A DNA stretch of 64,000 nt. It comes from Collimonas sp. OK412. Its GTDB lineage: Bacteria; Pseudomonadota; Gammaproteobacteria; Burkholderiales; Burkholderiaceae_D. The DNA lies in assembly GCF_900112135.1 (NCBI RefSeq), contig NZ_FOLC01000007.1, positions 62,001-126,000 on the forward strand, in the 5' to 3' direction. The position numbers were made by a program, and so were the translations under genes. Within the stretch, counting starts at the first letter, position 1, and the number at the start of each line of letters is the position of its first letter. Positions 44,380-53,061 of this stretch are shown piece after piece. The notes under the pieces were generated by a model. It saw only the letters and a list, made by a program, of their open reading frames with translations, did no database searches and was not told the origin of the DNA.

Positions 44380-44547
44380 TTACTTGATCTTGGTCTCTTT
44401 GTATTCAACGTGCTTACGAACCTTCGGGTCGAACTTCATGATCGACATTTTTTCCGGCGTCGTACGCTTGTTTTTTGTGGTGGTGTAGAAATGACCTGTA
44501 CCTGCGGTCGATTCCAGCTTGATTTTGTCGCGGCCTGATTTCGCCAT
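44380..44547 (-). CDS. rpmG: 50S ribosomal protein L33
   Basis: A 55-aa basic ribosomal protein: [20 protein letters not shown] at the start, then [14 protein letters not shown] and a C-terminal [19 protein letters not shown] end (here [12 protein letters not shown]). It lacks the paired zinc Cys residues, so it is the zinc-independent form. It lies 22 bases after rpmB, the standard order. Confidence 0.96.
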   Translation of the reverse strand: MAKSGRDKIKLESTAGTGHFYTTTKNKRTTPEKMSIMKFDPKVRKHVEYKETKIK

Positions 44548-44569
44548 GATTCTTCCTTTATTCTGCTAG

Positions 44570-44806
44570 TTAGACTTTTTCGCCACGAGCGCGCAAATCG
44601 GTCAACACGGCATCGATGCCGATTTTGTCGATCACGCGCAAGCCGGCGTTGGACAAGCGCAGGGAGACCCAGCGATTTTCAGACTCAACGAAAATGCGGC
44701 GATTTTGCAAGTTAGGCAAAAAGCGACGTTTCGTCTTGTTGTTTGCATGGGAAACGTTGTTGCCGACCATCGGCCCCTTCCCGGTGACTTGGCAGACACG
44801 TGCCAT
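44570..44806 (-). CDS. rpmB: 50S ribosomal protein L28
   Basis: A 78-aa ribosomal protein. It starts [20 protein letters not shown] and continues [18 protein letters not shown], the standard L28 pattern without a zinc ribbon. It is the first gene of rpmB-rpmG. AGGAG lies just upstream of the start (minus strand TAGGAGTAAAAAC). Confidence 0.97.
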   Translation of the reverse strand: MARVCQVTGKGPMVGNNVSHANNKTKRRFLPNLQNRRIFVESENRWVSLRLSNAGLRVIDKIGIDAVLTDLRARGEKV

Positions 44807-44941
44807 GTTTTTACTCCTAAAAGATTTCCGAAACTGGAAAAAAGGAGAGTATATATAAAAAAATGAGATTTTTCAATGACTTGCGGAAAACAATTGTGTC
44901 TTCTGCGCGCTCGTTGATTTAACAATTTGAAATCCAGGGAT

Positions 44942-45616
44942 TTACAGCTGGCCATGCTCGGCGAAAGAGTGTACTTGCGTGCCGGCCACGATGAAATGAT
45001 CCAGCACCCTGACGCTGATCAGGTCCAGCGCCTGCTTCAGGGTTTGCGTCAGCCGGCAATCGGCGGCGCTTGGCTCCAGCGTGCCGGATGGATGGTTATG
45101 CGCGAGCATGACGCTGGCGGCATTGTGCCGCAGCGCGGCCTTGACCACTTCGCGCGGATAGACGCTGGCGTGGGTCAGCGTGCCGCGGAATAGTTCTTCG
45201 GCGCAGATCAGGCGGTTCTTGACGTCCAGGAACAGCACCAGGAATGATTCATAGGGTTTGTTGGTCAGCAGCAGCTGCAGGTACTGCTTGACGGCGGCGG
45301 GGGCGTCGAAGCTGCTGCCGGCCTGCAGTTCTTCCACCAGCGAGCGCCTGCCCAGTTCGAGTATCGCTTGCAGCTGGGCAAATTTGGCGGGGCCGAGGCC
45401 GTTGATCGCAGAGAATTCCTTGAGCGGGGCGGAAAACAGGCGATTCAGGGAGCCGAAACGGCTGGTCATCTCGCGTCCCAGGTCGACCGCGCTTTTGCCG
45501 GCGGCGCCAACCCGCAGGAATACCGCCAGCAGCTCCGCATCGGAGAGCGCTTGCGGGCCAAGCTTGATCAAGCGTTCGCGCGGCCTCTGATCCGCAGGCC
45601 AGTCAGTAATTGCCAT
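44942..45616 (-). CDS. radC: RadC-family JAB/MPN domain protein
   Basis: A 224-aa protein. An N-terminal helix-hairpin-helix region ([15 protein letters not shown] ... [12 protein letters not shown]) precedes a JAMM metalloprotease-like domain with Glu (SFLVLFLD region) and [14 protein letters not shown] carrying the His-x-His and Asp ligands. The name reflects an old DNA-repair assignment; the biochemical role is unsettled. It lies near rpmBG as in many proteobacteria, and is divergent from the FKBP gene. Confidence 0.93.
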   Translation of the reverse strand: MAITDWPADQRPRERLIKLGPQALSDAELLAVFLRVGAAGKSAVDLGREMTSRFGSLNRLFSAPLKEFSAINGLGPAKFAQLQAILELGRRSLVEELQAGSSFDAPAAVKQYLQLLLTNKPYESFLVLFLDVKNRLICAEELFRGTLTHASVYPREVVKAALRHNAASVMLAHNHPSGTLEPSAADCRLTQTLKQALDLISVRVLDHFIVAGTQVHSFAEHGQL

Positions 45617-45728
45617 GGTGTAATCGGGGTAGGGCCGGTATCGGCCACGTCATATGGTCCAAGGTGGCTTACAATATCATCTTCTGATCGGCAGTTATTT
45701 TTTTGTTAATGGTGCTTTTGCCTAATTT

Positions 45729-46184
45729 ATGTCTAATTTGTCTCTCCCAGTCGTTACCGAAGCATCCTATCTGACCTTGCACTATCGCCTCGCCTCGCAA
45801 GATGGCGAAGATATCGTCACCACTTTCAAGGAATCGCCTGCTACCCTGCAGTTCGGCATGGGCCAGCTGGCGCCTTTCCTGGAAGCTTGCCTGCTGGGTT
45901 TGCCGGAAGGCACGCATCAAACCTTCGATCTGCCGCCGGAGCAGGCTTTCGGGCCGCGCAACCCCGAGCTGATCCAGCGTGTCTCGCGCGCCACGCTGCG
46001 CCAGAACTCCCAGCTGGGAGAGGAGTATCGTATCGGTGACCTGGTGGAGTTCGCGGCGCCGGGCGGCGGCCGGTTTGCCGGCGTGCTGCGCGAGATTGAC
46101 GAGCAGGGGGCCTTGTTCGATTTCAACCATCCCCTGGCCGGGCAGTCGCTCAAGTTCGAAGTGAAAATCATCGGCATTTTGTAG
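45729..46184 (+). CDS. FKBP-type peptidyl-prolyl isomerase (SlpA/FkpB-like)
   Basis: A 151-aa cytosolic prolyl isomerase and chaperone. The FKBP core with inserted flap domain is seen in [39 protein letters not shown] and [14 protein letters not shown]. It ends in [17 protein letters not shown], a signature of the SlyD/SlpA group. It lacks the His-rich metal tail of SlyD. It precedes ispH by 16 bases, the classical slpA-ispH pairing. Confidence 0.92.
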   Translation: MSNLSLPVVTEASYLTLHYRLASQDGEDIVTTFKESPATLQFGMGQLAPFLEACLLGLPEGTHQTFDLPPEQAFGPRNPELIQRVSRATLRQNSQLGEEYRIGDLVEFAAPGGGRFAGVLREIDEQGALFDFNHPLAGQSLKFEVKIIGIL

Positions 46185-46200
46185 TTTGCGGCCGAAGCGC

Positions 46201-47151
46201 ATGAACATGGATATGAATATGGATAAAGAGATTTTATTGGCGCAGCCGCGCGGTTTCTGCGCCGGCGTCGACCGCGCGATCGAAATTGTCGAGCGCGCGC
46301 TGGAGCAGTTTGGCGCGCCGATTTATGTGCGTCACGAAATTGTCCACAATGCTTATGTAGTGGCGGACCTGCGCAACAAGGGCGCCATTTTCATTGAGGA
46401 GCTGGCCGATGTCCCGGCCGGCAACACCGTGATTTTTTCTGCCCATGGCGTCTCCAAGGCGGTGCAGGAAGAGGCCGAAGTGCGCGGCTTGAAAGTGTTC
46501 GATGCGACTTGTCCGCTGGTGACCAAGGTCCACATGGAAGTCGCCAAGATGCGCCGCGAAGGCCGCGAAATCGTCATGATCGGCCATGAAGGCCATCCCG
46601 AGGTAGAGGGCACCATGGGCCAGACCAATGACGGCATGCACCTGGTCGAGACCGTAGCCGACGTCGAGCGGCTGCAGGTAGGCAATCCCGACATGCTGGC
46701 CTATGTGTCGCAGACTACCTTGTCGGTCGACGATACCGCCGACGTGATCGCGGCGCTGAAGCAGAAATTCCCCAGCATCACCGAGCCGAAAAAGGGCGAT
46801 ATCTGCTACGCCACCACCAACCGCCAGCAGGCGGTCAAATTCATGGCGCCGCAGGTCGACATGGTGATCGTGGTCGGCAGCCCGAACAGCTCGAATTCCA
46901 ACCGCTTGCGCGAAGTGGCGGAGAAGAAGGGCACCGTCGCCTACATGGTGGACAACGCTGAACAGATCGACCAGGCCTGGCTGCAAGGGAAAAACCGGAT
47001 CGGCGTCACCGCCGGCGCGTCGGCGCCGGAAATCCTGGTGCAGGCCGTGATAGACCGCCTGAAAGCCTGCGGCGCCAAGAATGTGCGTACGCTGGACGGC
47101 GCCGAAGAGAATGTCACTTTCCCCATGCCCAAGGGGCTGGCGAGGGTTTAG
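46201..47151 (+). CDS. ispH: 4-hydroxy-3-methylbut-2-enyl diphosphate reductase
   Basis: A 316-aa [4Fe-4S] enzyme for the last step of the MEP isoprenoid pathway, giving IPP and DMAPP. Three cluster Cys are in [12 protein letters not shown] (Cys20), [11 protein letters not shown] and [11 protein letters not shown]; substrate residues lie in [17 protein letters not shown] and PNSSNSNRL. Two starts are possible: 46201 or 46222 (MDKEILLAQ), neither with a strong ribosome site. Close coupling to the FKBP gene suggests one transcript. Confidence 0.95.
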   Translation: MNMDMNMDKEILLAQPRGFCAGVDRAIEIVERALEQFGAPIYVRHEIVHNAYVVADLRNKGAIFIEELADVPAGNTVIFSAHGVSKAVQEEAEVRGLKVFDATCPLVTKVHMEVAKMRREGREIVMIGHEGHPEVEGTMGQTNDGMHLVETVADVERLQVGNPDMLAYVSQTTLSVDDTADVIAALKQKFPSITEPKKGDICYATTNRQQAVKFMAPQVDMVIVVGSPNSSNSNRLREVAEKKGTVAYMVDNAEQIDQAWLQGKNRIGVTAGASAPEILVQAVIDRLKACGAKNVRTLDGAEENVTFPMPKGLARV

Positions 47152-47440
47152 GCGGGAAGATGGCGGAACAGGCAATATGCCTATAATTATTTAGTGACAA
47201 TTATTGGTAATACTATTTCACTTCCGCGTTACTTCTATTCCTTGTCTGCCTGGATTCCCTGGCAAAAGCCGCGTCCAGCGGCCTTGCCGCCCTATTCTGG
47301 CGCGAAATTATATTTCGAAGAAACTCCACTTTTCCATCGATAGTTTTTTGTTTTCCTAGCTATCATTGCGGCGCTGCGGTTTGAATGTAAAAAACTGTGC
47401 GAACCGCGGGCAGCAGGTTAATATTGCAGTACTGTCAGAG
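47152..47440. other. Non-coding gap between ispH and the liv promoter
   Basis: About 290 bp, more AT-rich than the surroundings. I see no gene, RNA or repeat in it. A livJ/livK-type binding-protein gene, common at this position in other liv clusters, is absent. Confidence 0.5.
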
Positions 47441-47468
47441 TTGATTATCGCTCAACGTTAGCTATAAT
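47441..47468 (+). promoter_or_regulatory. Sigma-70 promoter of the liv operon
   Basis: TTGATT (47441-47446) and TATAAT (47463-47468) are spaced 16 bp apart. Transcription should begin near 47475, leaving a leader of about 300 nt before livH. Confidence 0.75.
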
Positions 47469-47556
47469 CTGCACAGTAATAGTGCATTGCCGCCACGGCA
47501 AGGCGCTCTAAGACAAAAAACGTTTTTGCAGAAAGACGTATAGGAGACAAACGAGT

Positions 47557-47634
47557 ATGCATACCCAATCCTTTTTTCTTATTCCGGCTATTCACGCGAT
47601 GCCAAATTACCCTTCCAGCCATCGTTGCAGATGA
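47557..47634 (+). CDS. Possible 25-aa leader peptide of the liv operon
   Basis: ATG at 47557 behind AGGAG (spacing about 11) opens a 25-codon frame, MHTQSFFLIPAIHAMPNYPS and five more residues. It contains FFLIPAI, so two Phe, one Leu and two Ile near the middle, but no long run of one codon. It ends 17 bases before a hairpin terminator that lies before livH. The placement suggests an attenuation leader; a chance ORF cannot be excluded. Confidence 0.45.
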   Translation: MHTQSFFLIPAIHAMPNYPSSHRCR

Positions 47635-47651
47635 GAGGAAGGGCGTCTCCC

Positions 47652-47686
47652 AACGGCACTAGGACTTTATCCAGGGTGCCGTTTTT
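47652..47686 (+). terminator. Hairpin terminator in the liv leader (possible attenuator)
   Basis: AACGGCAC (47652-47659) and GTGCCGTT (47676-47683) form an 8-bp stem followed by a run of five Ts. It lies between the promoter and livH, so readthrough must be regulated or partial for the operon to be expressed. Confidence 0.7.
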
Positions 47687-47772
47687 GTATCGGGAATGAT
47701 TTTTGCTGTGCTGCCTATGGTCGCAATAGTGTTCTGACCGATTTGACCCAAAACACATAGAACAAGGAAATT

Positions 47773-48702
47773 ATGGATATCTTTATCCAACAAGTTATCA
47801 ACGGCTTGGTGCTGGGAAGCATGTATGCGTTGATTGCCCTCGGTTACACGATGGTGTACGGGGTGCTGAACCTGATCAACTTCGCCCACGGCGACATCCT
47901 GATGATCGGGGCCATGGTCGGACTGTCCATCCTCAAGCTGCTGCAGCACGTGGCGCCAGGCCTGCCCGGGATTGTCCAGCTGGCGATCGCCATCATCGGC
48001 GCCATCCCGGTCTGCGTCATCATCAGCCTGATCATCGAACGGGTCGCCTACCGGCCGTTGCGCAATGCGCCGCGCCTGGCGCCGCTGATCACGGCGATCG
48101 GCGTTTCCATCCTGCTGCAGACTTTCGCCATGATGATCTGGGGCCGCAGCCCGCTGCCGGTGCCGCAAGTCATGCCTTCCGATCCTGTGCATATCTTCGG
48201 CGCGTTGATTTCGCCGACGCAGATCATGCTGCTGGTGCTGGCCGCCGCCTCGATGTTCGGCCTGGTGATGCTGGTCGAGAAAACCAAGATGGGCCGCGCC
48301 ATGCGCGCCACTGCCGAGAACCCGCGGGTTGCCGGCTTGATGGGGGTTGATTCCAACCGCGTCATCGTGATGACCTTCGCCATCGGCGCCGCGCTGGCGG
48401 CAGTTGCCGGCGTGATGTGGGGCGCCAACTATTCATCGGCGCAGTTCGCCATGGGCTTCGTGCCTGGCTTGAAAGCATTTTCCGCTGCGGTGCTGGGCGG
48501 TATCGGCAATATCTACGGCGCCATGCTGGGCGGTATCCTGCTGGGCCTGATCGAAAGCCTGGGCGCCGGCTACATCGGCGACCTGACGGGCAATTTCTTC
48601 GGCAGCAACTACCAGGACATTTTTGCCTTCATCGTCCTGATTATCGTCTTGACCTTGCGTCCGTCCGGCATCATGGGCGAACGTGTTGCTGACCGTGCTT
48701 GA
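47773..48702 (+). CDS. livH: Branched-chain amino-acid ABC transporter permease LivH
   Basis: A 309-aa inner-membrane permease with about eight membrane segments. It starts MDIFIQQVINGLVLGSMYAL, continues IALGYTMVYGVLNLINFAHG, and contains AVLGGIGNIYGAMLGG, all typical of LivH. AAGGAAATT precedes the ATG. It forms the translocation channel with LivM for Leu, Ile and Val or related solutes. First gene of livHMGF. Confidence 0.93.
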   Translation: MDIFIQQVINGLVLGSMYALIALGYTMVYGVLNLINFAHGDILMIGAMVGLSILKLLQHVAPGLPGIVQLAIAIIGAIPVCVIISLIIERVAYRPLRNAPRLAPLITAIGVSILLQTFAMMIWGRSPLPVPQVMPSDPVHIFGALISPTQIMLLVLAAASMFGLVMLVEKTKMGRAMRATAENPRVAGLMGVDSNRVIVMTFAIGAALAAVAGVMWGANYSSAQFAMGFVPGLKAFSAAVLGGIGNIYGAMLGGILLGLIESLGAGYIGDLTGNFFGSNYQDIFAFIVLIIVLTLRPSGIMGERVADRA

Positions 48703-48716
48703 CCGGAGGGGGACAT

Positions 48717-49931
48717 ATGGCTAATTTCTTCGACACCAAAAAGAACCCGACCAAGGCTTACACCAGCCTGGTCGCCCTTGTGATCCTGTTCGCGATCTTC
48801 CCGTTCATTGCCTTGAATTTCGGCAATTCCTGGGTCCGCATCATGGACTTCGCGCTGCTCTACATCATGCTGGCGCTAGGTCTCAACATCGTGGTCGGCT
48901 TCGCCGGCCTGCTGGACCTGGGCTACATCGCTTTCTATGCGATCGGCGCCTACATGACCGGCTTGCTGGCATCTCCGCAGTTTGCTTCGGTCCTGGAATC
49001 TTTCGTCAACACCTATCCGGCCATCGGCAATTTCCTGGTAATGGTCTGCGGTCCCGAGATTGTCCAGAACGGCATTCACCTGTCGCTGTGGGTGATCGTG
49101 CCGCTGGGCGCTGGCCTGGCAGGCCTGTTCGGCGCCATCCTCGGCGCGCCGACGCTCAAGCTGCGCGGCGACTACCTGGCCATCGTCACCCTCGGCTTCG
49201 GTGAAATCATCCGCATTTTCATGAACAACCTGAACGCGCCGGTGAATATCACCAACGGCCCGCAAGGGATCAACCTGATCGACCCGATCCGTATCTTCGG
49301 CGTTTCGCTGGCCGGCGAACGCGGTTCCAGCGCCATGGTGTATGTCGGCGGTTTCGGCATGCCGTCGGTCAATGCCTACTACTTCCTGTTCCTGATCCTG
49401 TGCATGGCGATCATCTTCATCTCGATCCGTCTGCAGAATTCGCGGCTGGGCCGCGCCTGGGTGGCGATACGCGAAGATGAAATCGCCGCCAAGGCGATGG
49501 GCATCAATACCCGCAACATGAAGCTGCTGGCGTTTTCCATGGGCGCCTCGTTCGGCGGCGTGGCCGGCGCCATGTTCGCCTCGTTCCAGGGTTTTGTCTC
49601 GCCTGAATCGTTCTCTCTGACTGAGTCGATTGCGGTGCTGGCGATGGTGGTGCTGGGCGGCATGGGCCATATCCCGGGCGTGGTGCTCGGCGGCATCCTG
49701 CTGGCGGCCTTGCCGGAAGTGCTGCGGCACACCGTGGAGCCGATGCAGATGGCGGTGTTCGGCAAGGTGCTGATCGATGCCGAAGTCTTGCGCCAGCTGC
49801 TGTACGGCCTGGCGATGGTGGTCATCATGTTGACTCGCCCTGCTGGTTTGTGGCCTGCGCCCAAGCACGAGGACCGGCCGGATGCCGATATCGATAAACC
49901 TACGCTGGCGACCGGCGTGGTAGAGGCATAA
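48717..49931 (+). CDS. livM: Branched-chain amino-acid ABC transporter permease LivM
   Basis: A 404-aa polytopic permease. Motifs are YIMLALGLNIVVGFAGLLDL, GYIAFYAIGAYM, LRGDYLAIVTLGFGEIIRI, ITNGPQGI and VVLGGMGHIPGVVLGG. The start at 48717 has GGAGGGGG seven bases upstream; an in-frame start at 48699 lies inside livH and before that site. It is longer than many LivM proteins because of an N-terminal cytosolic lead and an extra loop. Confidence 0.93.
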   Translation: MANFFDTKKNPTKAYTSLVALVILFAIFPFIALNFGNSWVRIMDFALLYIMLALGLNIVVGFAGLLDLGYIAFYAIGAYMTGLLASPQFASVLESFVNTYPAIGNFLVMVCGPEIVQNGIHLSLWVIVPLGAGLAGLFGAILGAPTLKLRGDYLAIVTLGFGEIIRIFMNNLNAPVNITNGPQGINLIDPIRIFGVSLAGERGSSAMVYVGGFGMPSVNAYYFLFLILCMAIIFISIRLQNSRLGRAWVAIREDEIAAKAMGINTRNMKLLAFSMGASFGGVAGAMFASFQGFVSPESFSLTESIAVLAMVVLGGMGHIPGVVLGGILLAALPEVLRHTVEPMQMAVFGKVLIDAEVLRQLLYGLAMVVIMLTRPAGLWPAPKHEDRPDADIDKPTLATGVVEA

Positions 49932-49940
49932 GGAGATCAC

Positions 49941-50711
49941 ATGAGCGCACCTACAATTCTGAGCATCTCCGGCGTCAATAAGCGATTTGGCGGCTTGCAA
50001 GCCCTGTCGGAAGTCAACATCCAGATCCTGAAAGGGCAGATCTACGGCCTGATCGGGCCGAACGGCGCCGGCAAGACGACTTTTTTCAACGTCATTACCG
50101 GTCTGTACCAGGCCGACACCGGCTCCTTCGAGCTGGCCGGCAAGCCCTATTCGCCGTCGGCGCCGCATAAAGTGGCCAAGGCGGGCATCGCACGCACCTT
50201 CCAGAACATCCGCCTGTTCGGCGAGATGACCGTGCTGGAAAATGTCATGGTGGGTTGCCATGTGCGTACCCACCAGGGCGTGTTCGGCGCGGTGTTCCGC
50301 CACAAGGCTGCGCGCATGGAAGAACTGGCGATCCGCAAGCGTTCCCAAGAGCTGCTGGATTTCGTCGGTATCGGCCGTTTTGGCGATCGTACTGCGCGTC
50401 ACCTGTCGTACGGTGACCAGCGCCGCCTGGAAATCGCCCGCGCGCTGGCGACCGATCCGCAGCTGCTGGCGCTGGACGAGCCTGCCGCCGGCATGAACGC
50501 TACAGAGAAACTGGCGCTGCGCGAGCTGCTGGTGAAAATCAAGAATGAAGGAAAGACCATTTTGCTGATCGAACATGATGTCAAGCTGATGATGGGCTTG
50601 TGCGACCGCCTGACCGTGCTGGACTACGGCAAGCCGATTGCCGAAGGATTGCCGGCCGAAATCCAGAAGAACCCGGCCGTGATTGAAGCCTATCTGGGAG
50701 GTGGTCACTAA
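49941..50711 (+). CDS. livG: Branched-chain amino-acid ABC transporter ATPase LivG
   Basis: A 256-aa ATPase. Walker A is GPNGAGKTT, the signature is LSYGDQRRLEIARAL, Walker B is LLALDEPAAGMN and the switch His is in LLIEHDVKLMM. The LivG-specific insertion after Walker A (FFNVITGLYQADTGSF) and RTFQNIRLFGEMTVLENV are present. The stop overlaps the livF ATG by one base. Confidence 0.95.
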   Translation: MSAPTILSISGVNKRFGGLQALSEVNIQILKGQIYGLIGPNGAGKTTFFNVITGLYQADTGSFELAGKPYSPSAPHKVAKAGIARTFQNIRLFGEMTVLENVMVGCHVRTHQGVFGAVFRHKAARMEELAIRKRSQELLDFVGIGRFGDRTARHLSYGDQRRLEIARALATDPQLLALDEPAAGMNATEKLALRELLVKIKNEGKTILLIEHDVKLMMGLCDRLTVLDYGKPIAEGLPAEIQKNPAVIEAYLGGGH

Positions 50712-51433
50712 TGGCAACCAATATCCTCAAAGTCAGCAACCTGAAAGTCGCTTATGGCGGCATCCAGGCTGTCAAGGGCATCAACCTGGAGGTCAACGAA
50801 GGCGAACTGGTGACGCTGATCGGCGCCAACGGCGCCGGCAAAACCACTACGCTGAAAGCCATCACCGGTACCTTGCCGCAGTGTAAAGTCGAAGGCGAGA
50901 TGCACTACCTGGGCGAACACACTAAAGGCCTGACGTCGTTTAACCTGGTCAAGCAAAAGCTGGCCATGGTGCCCGAAGGCCGCGGCGTGTTTACGCGCAT
51001 GAGCATCCAGGAAAACCTTTTGATGGGCGCATATACCCGTGACGACAAGGCCGGTATTGCGGCTGACATCGACAAGTGGTTTGGCGTATTCCCGCGCCTG
51101 AAAGAGCGCGCCGCGCAGATGGCTGGCACCTTGTCGGGTGGCGAGCAGCAGATGCTGGCCATGGCTCGTGCCCTGATGAGCCATCCCAAGCTGCTGTTGC
51201 TGGATGAGCCGTCAATGGGTTTGTCGCCGATCATGGTGGAAAAGATCTTCGAAGTGATCCGCACCGTTTCCGCGCAAGGCATCACGATCCTGCTGGTCGA
51301 GCAGAACGCCAAGCTGGCGCTGGAAGCAGCGCACCGGGCTTATGTGATGGATTCCGGCCTGGTGACCATGAGCGGCAATGCCAAGGACATGCTGGATGAT
51401 CCTAAGGTCAAGGCAGCATACCTGGGTGAATAA
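50711..51433 (+). CDS. livF: Branched-chain amino-acid ABC transporter ATPase LivF
   Basis: A 240-aa ATPase partner of LivG. Walker A is GANGAGKTTTLKAI, the signature is LSGGEQQMLAMARAL, Walker B is LLLLDEPSMGLSP and the switch region is LLVEQNAKLAL. Last gene of the operon, closed by a strong terminator. No binding-protein gene is in the operon, so the periplasmic receptor must be encoded elsewhere. Confidence 0.95.
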   Translation: MATNILKVSNLKVAYGGIQAVKGINLEVNEGELVTLIGANGAGKTTTLKAITGTLPQCKVEGEMHYLGEHTKGLTSFNLVKQKLAMVPEGRGVFTRMSIQENLLMGAYTRDDKAGIAADIDKWFGVFPRLKERAAQMAGTLSGGEQQMLAMARALMSHPKLLLLDEPSMGLSPIMVEKIFEVIRTVSAQGITILLVEQNAKLALEAAHRAYVMDSGLVTMSGNAKDMLDDPKVKAAYLGE

Positions 51434-51479
51434 CTGCTACGGCCGGGTTGTCCGCAACCCCGGCCGGTTTGCCGGAACG

Positions 51480-51508
51480 AAAAAAAAGAGCCATAGGCTC
51501 TTTTTTTT
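51480..51508. terminator. Terminator after livF
   Basis: AAAAAAAAGAGCC and GGCTCTTTTTTTT form a 13-bp stem with a 3-nt loop (ATA). Symmetric, so it can also end the leftward transglycosylase transcript. Confidence 0.93.
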
Positions 51509-51528
51509 ATTGCAGGCGGAAGGGGCGA

Positions 51529-52557
51529 TCAGGTCATCGGCAGCGAATTGAACTGATTGTCCGACTGCTGGATCCGATGCTCAATCGCATCCGGCACGGT
51601 CACAGCGGCTTCAGCCGGTGTCGGGCTGGCGTCGCTTGGCGACGCCGTGGTCTGGATTGCGCGCGGTTTCGGTGTAGCGATCGGTGCTGTCGAACCGGTC
51701 GAAGGCACATTCTTGCCGATGGCGACGTCTTGCAGGCGGCGATATTCAGCCAGTACCTTGTAGCCGTAACCGCCGTCATTGGCGAACGCCGCAGCGCCGA
51801 CATAACGTTTCAAGCCGGCTTCGACCGAACCGCCCTGGGTTACATAATCCTTGAGGATCATGGAGCCGACCTTGATGTTGGCCGTCGGATTCAGGGCTGC
51901 CTTGATGCCGCCCATGCTTTCAAACTTGTCTTCATGCACCTTAGACATGACTTGCATCAGGCCTTGTGCGCCCACCGGGCTTTCGGCAAACGGATTCAGG
52001 CCGGATTCGATCGCCATCACGGCCAGGATCAGCAACGGGTCGAGCTTGGTTTCCCGTGCTGTCTTGTAGGCCGTGGTCACGAACACGTTGGTGGCGTCGC
52101 CCGCTACCCGATAACGCTTGGACAGCCAGCTGGTGACCCATTGCTGCTGGCGCGAGCTGTCGATCGGCTTGATGGCCTTGTTCGCCAAGCTGTCCATGTG
52201 CAGCACATGATTGTTGCCGGTCGCCGGCGCCGTCAGGTTCGCCACCTTGGGGGCGGTATCGGCCTGGCTGGAAAGCACCGGTGCAGCCGCAGCCAGCGGC
52301 GCAGCTTTAGGTTCAGTGCTGCTGGCGAACAGCGGCAGGTTTTGAATCTTGTATGCCAAGTCAGGTTTCACCAGCATGGTGGTGAAGCCGATGATGGCCA
52401 GCATGGCGCTGAACAGTACGGTGATGCGGGTAGTGGCGATGAGGCCGCCGACGGTGTCGCGGGCGTAAAACACGCCATTAACGGATTGCATGCCGAATTT
52501 CTTTGCTTGGTCGAGCGTCGCCCAACCGGGTAGTGCTCTGGTAGATCTTGCTAACAA
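51529..52557 (-). CDS. Membrane-anchored lytic transglycosylase (SLT domain)
   Basis: A 342-aa peptidoglycan-cleaving enzyme. A membrane segment (TTRITVLFSAMLAIIGFTTML, about residues 41-60) is followed by an Ala/Pro-rich periplasmic linker, then the SLT domain: LDPLLILAVMAIESGLNPFA with catalytic Glu, SPVGAQGLMQVM, and YVGAAAFANDGGYGYKVLAEY. The start is TTG at 52557, because a perfect AGGAGG lies five bases upstream; an ATG frame to 52671 lies before that site. A 65-residue Ser/Pro/Thr tail ends the protein. The promoter is about 335 nt upstream. Confidence 0.85.
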   Translation of the reverse strand: MLARSTRALPGWATLDQAKKFGMQSVNGVFYARDTVGGLIATTRITVLFSAMLAIIGFTTMLVKPDLAYKIQNLPLFASSTEPKAAPLAAAAPVLSSQADTAPKVANLTAPATGNNHVLHMDSLANKAIKPIDSSRQQQWVTSWLSKRYRVAGDATNVFVTTAYKTARETKLDPLLILAVMAIESGLNPFAESPVGAQGLMQVMSKVHEDKFESMGGIKAALNPTANIKVGSMILKDYVTQGGSVEAGLKRYVGAAAFANDGGYGYKVLAEYRRLQDVAIGKNVPSTGSTAPIATPKPRAIQTTASPSDASPTPAEAAVTVPDAIEHRIQQSDNQFNSLPMT

Positions 52558-52899
52558 TTGAACCTCCTGAATCGTCGCGGCGCATGCAGGCTCCTTGATA
52601 AGGCTGGTTAAAGCTGGAGCGAATCTACCGAATGCTGCGTGCACCGTAATCAATATCGCAAGGCATCGCATATGATCTGCGGTGTGCCGTTGCGTCGTTG
52701 CTGCTTGCGCTTAAGTAGCTTTGGATCGATCGGCCGCAGTAGAGCGCGCCGGCTACAGGCAAACAACTTGTCCGGGGGAGAAGGCTGACGCCTTTTGAAA
52801 ACACTCCTTAAAATGTCATGTGGGACCCCGATCCCGTGAGTATTGAGAGTCGACATGAAAATCGCTTTTTGGGCGATGCGACTGCTTCAAGCTGGGCGC
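52558..52899 (-). other. Long untranslated leader of the transglycosylase gene
   Basis: About 335 nt between a consensus promoter and the TTG start. It contains a 68-codon frame from 52856 to 52650 that I do not consider a gene. No known riboswitch pattern is recognised; an internal AAGGAG lies near 52810 on the minus strand. Confidence 0.4.
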
Positions 52900-52928
52900 A
52901 TTGTAGGAGGCGTTTTATATCAAGTCAA
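52900..52928 (-). promoter_or_regulatory. Sigma-70 promoter for the transglycosylase
   Basis: On the minus strand TTGACT (52923-52928) and TACAAT (52900-52905) are spaced exactly 17 bp, close to consensus. Confidence 0.75.
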
Positions 52929-53061
52929 TACTATGAAAAATATAATCAATAACTTTTATGTCTAAAGAATGCGCCGGTTTGCCGCCGCAAGCCAATAAAA
53001 TCAAGCACTTGGCCAAAATGGCTTAATTGCTGAATTAACATTCATTTAAATTGTAAAACCC

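Noticed and set aside
48876-50717. A 613-codon minus-strand frame across livM and livG
   Set aside because: Antisense to two well-conserved genes, no recognisable domain, composition as expected of a shadow.
52650-52856. A 68-codon minus-strand ORF in the transglycosylase leader
   Set aside because: No ribosome site, no similarity, and a product of mixed basic composition; treated as part of an untranslated leader.
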